In this document: positions 1 to 5,288 of the stretch, in pieces
Position numbering within the stretch: the first letter of the stretch is position 1
How the letters are laid out: each line of letters starts with the position of its first letter
NCBI GenBank assembly: GCA_045577475.1
Contig: JAZNIM010000155.1
Span: forward strand, 1-8,664
DNA length: 8,664 bases
From: UMGS1387 sp045577475
GTDB taxonomy: Bacteria; Bacillota; Clostridia; Oscillospirales; CAG-382
Direction: 5' to 3'
Translations under genes and position numbers: made by a program
Notes under the pieces: generated by a model
Seen by the model: the letters and a program-made list of their open reading frames with translations, nothing else
The model's database searches: none
What the model was told of the DNA's origin: nothing

Positions 1-18
1 TAAAATCATCACGCTTTT

Positions 19-111
19 TGGCGGAGATGCAGAGATTTGAACTCTGGCGCCGGTTTGAGCCGACCTACTGCATTTCGAGTGCAGACCCTTCAACCACTTG
101 GGTACATCTCC
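19..111 (-). tRNA. tRNA-Ser, anticodon CGA (reads UCG)
   Basis: The reverse strand folds into a complete class II tRNA. The acceptor arm pairs GGAGATG (111-105) with CATCTCC (29-23), followed by discriminator G at 22 and an encoded CCA at 21-19. The D stem is CCC/GGG with AAGTGGT in the loop. The anticodon stem is CTGCA/TGCAG with loop CTCGAAA, giving anticodon CGA at 77-75. The long variable arm has stem GTCGG/CCGGC, as expected for serine. The T arm is CAGAG-TTCAAAT-CTCTG. All stems close, so the gene looks functional. The 18 nt after the CCA end do not reach a terminator, so the transcript may continue beyond the window. Confidence 0.96.
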
Positions 112-153
112 AGATATGTTTGAACTCCGATTTGACGGAGAAAAAACGAGCAA

Positions 154-182
154 ATTATAAAATTTTGTTAGAAAAATGTTAG
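154..182 (-). promoter_or_regulatory. Probable sigma-A promoter of the tRNA-Ser gene
   Basis: On the reverse strand, CTAACA (182-177, four of six matches to TTGACA) is followed by a 17-nt spacer and a perfect TATAAT (159-154). Transcription would start near 147, about 36 nt before the mature tRNA. The leader would hold a 5-bp hairpin, CTCCG/CGGAG (140-125). The -10 and the spacing are good and the -35 is weak, so the tRNA may also depend partly on readthrough from the stronger promoter upstream. Confidence 0.5.
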
Positions 183-214
183 AAATGGCTAGAAAAACCG
201 CTAGATAAGGGTGT

Positions 215-238
215 AAAAACAAGGTTTGAACCTCGCTT
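215..238 (-). terminator. Possible intrinsic terminator of the tRNA-Ser-like RNA
   Basis: On the reverse strand AAGCGAGG (238-231) pairs with CCTTGTTT (224-217) through a six-base loop, TTCAAA. The stem includes two G-T pairs. A run of five T (219-215) begins inside the base of the stem. The same bases resemble a tRNA T arm, so the assignment is uncertain. The AAGC at its base is shared with an upstream hairpin (256-235), so the two helices partly exclude each other. Confidence 0.4.
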
Positions 239-356
239 AAACCCGCACGGTTAAGCCATTTGTAGGGGTACAGTTACAGTGTAACCGAGGGGATTTCGAG
301 TGTGCCCCGTTATGACCACTTCGATACCTCTGCATATTAAACTGTCCTCGGACAGC
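215..356 (-). ncRNA. Small structured RNA with a tRNA-Ser-like 5' half; not a normal tRNA
   Basis: This unit has its own consensus promoter just upstream and a hairpin plus T5 at its end, giving an RNA of about 140 nt. After a leader hairpin (CTGTC/GACAG, 355-342) the sequence from 333 reads like the start of a tRNA-Ser: a TATCGAAGTGGT D arm and a CTCGAAA anticodon-type loop (300-294, CGA in the middle). The anticodon stem then fails, because GCACA faces TCCCC. No downstream sequence complements the acceptor-like GCAGAGG. Other possible helices are GGGGCACA (308-301) with TGTACCCC (272-265), one mismatch; CGGTTA/TAACTG (287-271); and GCTTAACC with GGTTTAAGC (256-235). A T-arm-like GGTTCAAACC forms the end hairpin. 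It could be a decayed tRNA-Ser pseudogene or a tRNA-derived regulatory RNA. The intact promoter and terminator favour expression. I do not recognise it as a known family. Confidence 0.5.
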
Positions 357-362
357 TTTTTT

Positions 363-391
363 ATTATAGCAAAAAACATACACCCTGTCAA
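363..391 (-). promoter_or_regulatory. Perfect consensus sigma-A promoter reading leftward
   Basis: The reverse strand has TTGACA (391-386), exactly 17 nt of spacer, then TATAAT (368-363). Both hexamers and the spacing match the vegetative consensus exactly. Transcription would start near 356. The strength is typical of stable RNA genes and implies high expression in growing cells. It is divergent from the germination operon that begins at 476. Confidence 0.9.
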
Positions 392-411
392 CACAATATT
401 TGTTAACAATT

Positions 412-439
412 TCTCCGACCGAAAATCGGGGATTTTTTT
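412..439 (+). terminator. Intrinsic terminator-like hairpin in front of the ger operon
   Basis: TCTCCGA (412-418) pairs with TCGGGGA (426-432), seven base pairs including one G-T, around a seven-base loop, and is followed directly by seven T (433-439). It acts on rightward transcription, yet no rightward gene lies upstream in the window. It is 24 nt before the ribosome binding site of the first ger gene. It may insulate ger from stray transcription or act as an attenuator in a ger leader. Function is inferred from structure only. Confidence 0.55.
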
Positions 440-463
440 GTTTGTTTTGGAAATACTGTAACC

Positions 464-471
464 GAGGTGAT
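464..471 (+). promoter_or_regulatory. Ribosome binding site of the first ger gene, favouring a TTG start
   Basis: GAGGTGAT closely matches the canonical AGGAGGTGATC. It overlaps the upstream GTG at 467 but lies about 6 nt before the TTG at 476, so the TTG is the better start. Positions 457-472 are complementary, at 15 of 16 positions, to 295-280 of the divergent small RNA. Confidence 0.75.
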
Positions 472-475
472 TGTT

Positions 476-1909
476 TTGGATAAGCTCACTTTTGAAAGTG
501 CGGTAAAAACCGTAAAGGATGCATTTCGTGACTGCGCCGATTTCAATAGCCGTGATATTCTGTACTGCGGCACAAAACGGGGCGTGCTTTTTAATATAGG
601 AAGCTACACCGACAGAGGCTATATTTCCGACAGCATTATGCTTCCGATAATGAGGTTGAAAACCGTTCCCGAATGTGCACAGGATGTTTTCGGTTTTATA
701 TGCTCAAGCGAGCTAATGACGCTGACAGGCACAAAGGATGCTATAGACAAGCTTCTGTTAGGCTTTGCTGTGCTGTTTCTTGAGCTTAAAGAAGGCTTTG
801 AAATGTTCGGCTGCATGGTTAAGCGAACGGGACAGCGAAGTGTACAAGAGCCTGACAGCGAGGTGGTTGTTAAGGGACCCCGTGAAGGCTTTATTGAAAA
901 CTCGGAGGACAACCTTGCACTTCTTCGCAAACGGCTTAAAACCACCTCCTTCAAGGCTTTGCGCTTATCTGTGGGCGAGCTTACAAGCACCACCGTTTAC
1001 ATTTGCTACATTCAGGGCGTTGCAAGCAACGATACTGTCAGCCGAATCAAGGGCTGCGTTGAAAATATGAAGCTGCCATCTGTTCTCGACTCGGGATATA
1101 TTGAGCATTATCTTAAAAAACAGACTCCTTCCCTGCTTCCCAACGTGGGAAACTCCGAAAAGCCCGATGTTGTTGCGGCAAAGCTTCTTGAAGGCAGAGT
1201 TGCCGTTATATGTGAAGGAAGTCCCACGGTACTCACAGCACCGTATCTGTTTGTGGAAGCCTTGCAATCCGCCGAGGATTATCTTAAAACTCCGTATTAT
1301 TCCACATTTATGCGTTTTTTGCGGTTATTGAGTGTATTAATTGCCTTATACCTGCCGGCATTTTACCTTTCAACCGTGGAGCATCACACATCTGTTTTGC
1401 CCTACAAGCTGTATAAAACCGTAATTGACCTTCGCCAGGATGTCCCCTTCGGCGTGCTTGGCGAGCTGTGTGTCATACTCATAATTTTTGAGCTTATCCG
1501 AGAGGTGGGCATACGAATGCCCAGAGCCGTGGGAAGTGCCGTGGGCATTGTTGCAGGTCTTATACTTGGGGATGCGGCAATAAGTGCAGGTCTTGCAAGT
1601 GCTCCCGTGATAATGGTAGCCTCCCTTACCGCCGTGTGCACCTTTATCGTTCCGCCGTTTATGAACAGCCTTGTGCTGGTGCGTTTTATAAATATTTTTC
1701 TTGCACGTATTTTCGGCTTTCCCGGAATTATACTGTCCCTGTGCTTTATCCTGAGTGCAATATGCAGAAAGGAATCCTTCGGTGTTCCGTTTTTAATGCC
1801 GATTGTTCCTTTGAAGCCTTCGGGGCTTGGTGATACCGTTATATCACTGCCCAAAAAAGCTTTAAAGCATGTAACAAGCTCTATTTACGACTCACAAAAG
1901 GAGGATTAG
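476..1909 (+). CDS. Spore germinant receptor A subunit (GerAA/GerKA family)
   Basis: This is the A component of a GerA-type nutrient receptor, which sits in the spore inner membrane and helps sense germinants. Read from the TTG at 476 it has 477 residues, the usual family length. The N-terminal soluble half (about 1-280) carries the family signature VVVKGPREGF near 130-140, LPSVLDSGYIE near 200-210, and EGRVAVICEGSPTVLTAPY near 239-257. The C-terminal part has about four to five membrane segments between about 280 and 435, ending in the conserved ESFGVPFLMPIVP motif. A GTG at 467 is in frame but lies inside the ribosome binding site, so I prefer the TTG. Its stop is one base from the TTG start of the next gene, indicating co-translation. 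Germinant specificity cannot be read from the sequence, so I assign no paralogue letter. Confidence 0.93.
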   Translation: MDKLTFESAVKTVKDAFRDCADFNSRDILYCGTKRGVLFNIGSYTDRGYISDSIMLPIMRLKTVPECAQDVFGFICSSELMTLTGTKDAIDKLLLGFAVLFLELKEGFEMFGCMVKRTGQRSVQEPDSEVVVKGPREGFIENSEDNLALLRKRLKTTSFKALRLSVGELTSTTVYICYIQGVASNDTVSRIKGCVENMKLPSVLDSGYIEHYLKKQTPSLLPNVGNSEKPDVVAAKLLEGRVAVICEGSPTVLTAPYLFVEALQSAEDYLKTPYYSTFMRFLRLLSVLIALYLPAFYLSTVEHHTSVLPYKLYKTVIDLRQDVPFGVLGELCVILIIFELIREVGIRMPRAVGSAVGIVAGLILGDAAISAGLASAPVIMVASLTAVCTFIVPPFMNSLVLVRFINIFLARIFGFPGIILSLCFILSAICRKESFGVPFLMPIVPLKPSGLGDTVISLPKKALKHVTSSIYDSQKED

Positions 1910-1910
1910 C

Positions 1911-2522
1911 TTGAAAAAAGCATTTTTTCTCTGCTTATTTAACCTGCTTTTTCTATGCTCCTGCTCATCCAATCATTCAAAGGATGTATATTTTATCCAC
2001 ACCCTGTCTTTCTCGGAAAACGGCAATGATGGCATCACACTAAGTGCAGTTATGGAAAAACAAAGCACAGGTAAGGATGAAAAATACTTTGTAGGAAATG
2101 CAGAGGGCAAAGACCTTGATGAGGCTGTCGAGAAAATGACAGACAAATACCACGAGTGCTATTTTGCTACAAACGAAATTTATATTATTCCCGAAAACGC
2201 AGACAGTGATTTTCTACGTATGCTTACGAAAATCTGCGAAAATCCTCATCTTCCCTCCTCCCCGCATGTTATTTGCGTAAAGGACGGGGACGAACAAATA
2301 ATACTCGAAAGCATCAAGGAAGAAAAGCATCTGAAAAAGCTGCTAAAACAAGCCTCGGGGCACAAAGTAAGCATGGTACACCTTCTCGCAGGATGCATGT
2401 CTTACGGCAAAAGCATAGAGCTGCCTATTATTACACTTGACAACGAGGGAAAGCCAAAGGCTTTGGACAAACGGGCGTATTTCCATGGCGATAAAAAAAT
2501 GCCGCGCAAAAAGGAGAATTGA
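1911..2522 (+). CDS. Short GerC-type germination lipoprotein (N-terminal domain only)
   Basis: The product is a 203-residue lipoprotein. It has a lysine-containing N-terminus, a hydrophobic stretch and the lipobox LCSC with the lipidated cysteine at residue 18. Position between an A subunit and a permease, together with the EKMTDKYHECYFATNEIYII and KSIELPIITL-type segments, marks it as a Ger(x)C-family C subunit. GerC proteins usually have about 350-400 residues. This one stops near where the N-terminal domain ends, so the C-terminal domain is absent. No in-frame or frameshifted remainder is visible, because the permease begins 1 nt after the stop. The start is TTG at 1911 with AAAGGAGG (1897-1904) at ideal spacing. 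It could be a naturally short receptor lipoprotein or a truncated allele; intact coupling to both neighbours favours the former. Confidence 0.8.
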   Translation: MKKAFFLCLFNLLFLCSCSSNHSKDVYFIHTLSFSENGNDGITLSAVMEKQSTGKDEKYFVGNAEGKDLDEAVEKMTDKYHECYFATNEIYIIPENADSDFLRMLTKICENPHLPSSPHVICVKDGDEQIILESIKEEKHLKKLLKQASGHKVSMVHLLAGCMSYGKSIELPIITLDNEGKPKALDKRAYFHGDKKMPRKKEN

Positions 2523-2523
2523 A

Positions 2524-3579
2524 TTGACAGGTTCATCGAAAAGAATGCAGTTTTATATTACCCTCACCTGCTACAGCTTTTTAAGCTTTGGTATTTTTTG
2601 CCCTGTATTTACAGCAAAGAACTTTACGGCAAGTCTTATTACCTGCTTTGCGACCGCAGTTGTATTCTCGTATATAGTATCAAAAGCATTTTTAAAAAAG
2701 CCGTGTTTAAAAAAAGAAAACTGCATTATTCACAAGCTTTTGTGTGTTATCGCAGCAGTATTTTCCGTAGCAGCGGTACTTCTTCTTATGACGGAGGTAG
2801 TAAAGGACACCTGCTTTATTGCAGGCAGAGGTATCAGCAGTGAATACTACCTGATGCTCTCGGCTATGCTTTTGGCATCAAGCCTGTATCTTTGCTTTAA
2901 CAGCGAAAAAGGAATTTACAGGTTCACCTTTATCGGAATTGCATCGGTATTAATATTTACCATAGTAAGCGTTTTTCCCGTATTCACCGTGAAGCAGGCT
3001 GTGTTTGATTTTTACAAAGCCACAGACTCATCTGTCAAAAGCACAGTTTTGGACGGCATAAAAGCAGGTCTGTTTCTTTCCTGCGACATTTCCGTGTTTT
3101 TGTACTGCTTCAAGGACTGCTTTTGCTTTGACAAGAGTTATTCAAGGCTGACGGGATATTCTGTTATAACAGCATTTATTCTGTGGTGTATACCCATATT
3201 CAGCACCCTTATCATTTTCGGCAGGAATCTTGCCGCCGCCCTCCATGACCCGCTTTACGCCCTCACAAAGGCATTTGGCGGCTTTGACATAACGGAGCTG
3301 CTGTCGGCTCTCAGAATCTTCTCATTTATAATCAAAAGCTCGGTTTACGTTTACTCGGCATCGCTTTGCATAAAAAATGCTTATTTTGCTTCAAAAAAAC
3401 ATGCACTAAAGGTAATAATCCCCGCTATATTTGCAGCAGTTCCCGCTATTTATCTGCCGTTTATCATTTTTGGAGCATCCGACAGCTACGGAAAATTTCA
3501 GAGCCTCATATACCCTTGTGTAATTATCCTGTCGCTGATTTTCGTTATTTTTATTCTTTTGCGAAAAAAAGAAGATTAG
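2524..3579 (+). CDS. Spore germinant receptor B subunit, permease-like (GerAB family)
   Basis: This is a multi-pass membrane protein of 351 residues from the TTG at 2524, with about ten hydrophobic helices (roughly 10-30, 36-54, 70-90, 106-124, 133-153, 177-199, 212-234, 262-283, 297-317, 328-346). It fits the GerAB/endospore germination permease group of the amino acid-polyamine-organocation superfamily. The DITELLSALRIFSFIIKSSV segment near 255-274 matches the conserved helix of that family, and operon context supports the call. B subunits are thought to bind the germinant. The frame is open well upstream into the lipoprotein gene, but AAGGAG (2511-2516) lies 7 nt before the TTG and fixes the start there. 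Overall sequence is divergent, so the family call is moderately firm and the ligand is unknown. Confidence 0.82.
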   Translation: MTGSSKRMQFYITLTCYSFLSFGIFCPVFTAKNFTASLITCFATAVVFSYIVSKAFLKKPCLKKENCIIHKLLCVIAAVFSVAAVLLLMTEVVKDTCFIAGRGISSEYYLMLSAMLLASSLYLCFNSEKGIYRFTFIGIASVLIFTIVSVFPVFTVKQAVFDFYKATDSSVKSTVLDGIKAGLFLSCDISVFLYCFKDCFCFDKSYSRLTGYSVITAFILWCIPIFSTLIIFGRNLAAALHDPLYALTKAFGGFDITELLSALRIFSFIIKSSVYVYSASLCIKNAYFASKKHALKVIIPAIFAAVPAIYLPFIIFGASDSYGKFQSLIYPCVIILSLIFVIFILLRKKED

Positions 3580-3599
3580 CTCCCCGTTTCGACGATTTT
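3570..3599 (+). promoter_or_regulatory. Candidate sigma-H-type promoter for spoIIA
   Basis: AGAAGATTA (3570-3578) differs at one position from the sigma-H -35 consensus RnAGGAwww. After 12 nt, GACGATTTT (3591-3599) differs at one position from the -10 consensus RnnGAATww. Bacillus spoIIA is driven by sigma-H with Spo0A, which gives this prior weight. The predicted start near 3606 leaves a leader of about 48 nt. The region is AT-rich, so a chance match is possible. A Spo0A-box-like TTCGACG (3588-3594) overlaps the -10. Confidence 0.33.
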
Positions 3600-3653
3600 T
3601 TCACGGCAGGCATAGTATTCTTATCTTACAATAACTGCAAGGAAGGTAAAAAC

Positions 3654-4034
3654 ATGGAAATGACATCCCTAAACAAGGACGGAAAAATGATTTGCTGTCT
3701 TTCGGGTGAAATCGACCACCATTCATCAAGAACGATACGTGACGGAATAGACAGGCTTATTGCACAAAACAGACCGAAGGTACTTGTGCTTGACCTTGAA
3801 AACATTGCATTTATGGATTCATCGGGTCTTGGACTTGTACTTGGCAGATACCGCAAAATGCGGGAAAGCGGCGGAGAAATGTTTCTTTGCAACACAAGTG
3901 AAAGAACCTTAAAAATCCTGAAAATGGCAGGAGTTGACAAGCTTATACAAAGCATAGACGACAAAAGCTTTGACAGAGGCAATTCAGGCAGCGGCACAGA
4001 CGAAAATCTGCAGGGCAACAGCTTTGAAGGATGA
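3654..4034 (+). CDS. spoIIAA: Anti-sigma F factor antagonist SpoIIAA
   Basis: SpoIIAA binds the anti-sigma factor SpoIIAB and frees sigma-F in the forespore, where the phosphatase SpoIIE activates it by dephosphorylation. The STAS-domain protein has 126 residues. It carries the GEIDHH segment near 18-23 and the phosphorylation motif FMDSSGLG at 53-60, with Ser56 corresponding to the serine phosphorylated in Bacillus, followed by LGRYRKMRESGGEM. Homology is clear along residues 1-105. A hydrophilic tail of about 20 residues rich in Gly, Ser, Asp and Glu follows. The ATG at 3654 has AAGGAAGG (3639-3646) at 7 nt. The frame is open upstream into the permease gene but lacks a better start. First gene of the three-gene spoIIA operon. 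Confidence 0.96.
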   Translation: MEMTSLNKDGKMICCLSGEIDHHSSRTIRDGIDRLIAQNRPKVLVLDLENIAFMDSSGLGLVLGRYRKMRESGGEMFLCNTSERTLKILKMAGVDKLIQSIDDKSFDRGNSGSGTDENLQGNSFEG

Positions 4035-4057
4035 AAAAAATACAGGAGAGAAAAACA

Positions 4058-4519
4058 ATGAAAAAAAACACGGTACTCAACAGGTTTAAAATACAGCTTC
4101 CCGCAAAAAGTGCAAACGAAAGCTTTTCAAGAGCCGTAACAAGTGCCTTTACCGCACTTCTTGACCCAACGATAGAGGAGCTTTGCGACATCAAAACCGC
4201 CGTTTCCGAGGCTGTTACAAACTGCATTGTACACGCCTATGACGACAGCTATCCCGACTCAAAGCGTATAATCAGAATTGAAGGCTGCTATGACAGCGAG
4301 CATTTGTTGACAATTAAGATAAGAGATTTCGGCTGCGGCATCGAGGACATAAAAAGAGCAATGGAGCCGCTTTATACCACGGGAAACGACGAGAGAAGCG
4401 GCATGGGCTTTTCAATTATGGAAAGCTTTACGGACAAGCTGTGTGTAAAATCAATCCCCGGCAGAGGCACAACCGTAATTCTCAAAAAGTACATAGGCAA
4501 AAACGGTTATGGAGTATGA
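4058..4519 (+). CDS. spoIIAB: Anti-sigma F factor and serine kinase SpoIIAB
   Basis: SpoIIAB holds sigma-F inactive and phosphorylates SpoIIAA, using a GHKL-type ATP-binding fold. From the ATG at 4058 it has 153 residues. The N box EAVTNCIVHAY lies at 51-61, the G1 box RDFGCGIED at 89-97, and the ATP-lid/G2 segment ERSGMGFSIM at 112-121, all closely matching Bacillus SpoIIAB. An earlier ATG at 4031 overlaps the spoIIAA stop as ATGA and would add nine residues, but its GAAGG is immediately adjacent. AGGAGA (4044-4049) is well placed for 4058, so I chose that start. Its 3' end overlaps the next gene by 11 bp, so the three genes are likely translated together. Confidence 0.95.
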   Translation: MKKNTVLNRFKIQLPAKSANESFSRAVTSAFTALLDPTIEELCDIKTAVSEAVTNCIVHAYDDSYPDSKRIIRIEGCYDSEHLLTIKIRDFGCGIEDIKRAMEPLYTTGNDERSGMGFSIMESFTDKLCVKSIPGRGTTVILKKYIGKNGYGV

Positions 4520-5231
4520 CAGAAGCAGAAACGGAATTCTTCTTACAAAATACAAAAGCGGGGACATTGATGCCAAAAGCGAGCTTGTAGAAAACAACAT
4601 GGCACTTGTAAAAAGCATTGCCGTGAGGTACGGCTCAAGATATGCCTGCTTTGACGACCTTATCAGCGTTGGCACAATAGGACTCTTAAAGGCAATCGAT
4701 GGCTTTGACGAAAGCCTCGGGTACGCCTTTTCCACCTATGCCTTTTCGCTGATATCGGGAGAAATAAAGCGTTTTTTGAGGGACGACGGCATAATCAGGG
4801 TTTCACGCAAGCTAAAGAAAAACGCCGCACTTGTAATGGCGGCAAAGGAAGAATATCTGTTAAAGAATGGCAAGGATCCGAGAATAAGCGAGCTTTGCGC
4901 TTTATGCTCACTTTCCGAGGAAGAAATAACGGAATGTCTTGAAGCATTAAGTCCCGTTCGCTCATTGTCAGAGCCGGTATCCGAGGACTCCGAGCTGACA
5001 ATAGGCGACACGGCATCGGGGGAGGACGAAATATCCCATCTTATTGACAAAATGGCTCTGAGTGAAACTGTAAACAGTCTTGACGAATTTGACAGACAGC
5101 TTATAGCTCTCAGGTTTTACAGAAATCTCACACAGGTTCAGACAGCAAAGCTTCTGGGAACTTCACAGGTAAGCATTTCACGTGCCGAAAAGAGGATTAT
5201 TTCACTTCTTAAATCACTTCTTTTAACATAG
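4509..5231 (+). CDS. sigF: RNA polymerase sigma factor SigF (forespore-specific)
   Basis: Sigma-F (SpoIIAC) is the first compartment-specific sporulation sigma factor and turns on early forespore genes. The 240-residue protein is a sigma-70 family member without region 1. Region 2 spans about 23-92 with FDDLISVGTIGLLKAIDGFD (48-67) and STYAFSLISGEIKRFLRDDG (75-94). Region 3 spans about 95-175. Region 4 spans about 184-240, with its helix-turn-helix at TQVQTAKLLGTSQVSISRAE (208-227). Sigma-G is a close paralogue, but the position directly behind spoIIAA and spoIIAB identifies SigF. The ATG at 4509 overlaps the end of spoIIAB and has only a weak AGG upstream, consistent with translational coupling. 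Confidence 0.95.
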   Translation: MEYDRSRNGILLTKYKSGDIDAKSELVENNMALVKSIAVRYGSRYACFDDLISVGTIGLLKAIDGFDESLGYAFSTYAFSLISGEIKRFLRDDGIIRVSRKLKKNAALVMAAKEEYLLKNGKDPRISELCALCSLSEEEITECLEALSPVRSLSEPVSEDSELTIGDTASGEDEISHLIDKMALSETVNSLDEFDRQLIALRFYRNLTQVQTAKLLGTSQVSISRAEKRIISLLKSLLLT

Positions 5232-5236
5232 TTAAT

Positions 5237-5284
5237 AAAAAAACAGAGGCAAAGACTCAAGCAAGTCAATGCCTCCGTTTTTAT
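5237..5284. terminator. Bidirectional intrinsic terminator between sigF and the leftward operon
   Basis: A long hairpin pairs AAAAC and GAGGCA on the left with TGCCTC and GTTTT on the right, with single mismatches and an inner GACT/AGTC helix around a short loop. A-rich and T-rich flanks give a T tract in both directions. It lies 5 nt after the sigF stop and just after the metallophosphoesterase stop on the other strand, so it can end both converging operons. Confidence 0.88.
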
Positions 5285-5288
5285 TTAC

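Noticed and set aside
186..212. CTAG repeats (CTAGCGGTTTTTCTAG) as a leftward terminator.
   Set aside because: Only a four-base-pair stem with an eight-base loop is possible, weaker than the hairpin at 215-238.
215..333. A second complete tRNA-Ser gene.
   Set aside because: The D-arm and anticodon loop match, but the anticodon stem (GCACA against TCCCC) and the acceptor stem do not pair, and no CCTCTGC-like 3' half exists between here and the next tRNA.
342..362. On the plus strand a CTGTC/GACAG hairpin followed by six T looks like a rightward terminator.
   Set aside because: The stem is only five base pairs, no rightward gene precedes it, and the T run is the initial A tract of the leftward transcript just after a perfect TATAAT. 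I treat it as the leader hairpin of the small RNA.
400..409. Ten-base perfect palindrome TTGTTAACAA, possibly an operator.
   Set aside because: It is short and AT-rich and could easily occur by chance; symmetry stops at ten bases and no second copy was noticed.
354..463. A sigma-G or sigma-F promoter for the ger operon, for example CATACA near 377.
   Set aside because: No properly spaced -35 partner fits, and the only similar hexamers overlap the leftward promoter. I cannot support a ger promoter from sequence alone.
3366..3653. N-terminal extension of the spoIIAA frame into the permease gene.
   Set aside because: The upstream part does not resemble any SpoIIAA, and the ATG at 3654 has a strong ribosome binding site and the expected family start.
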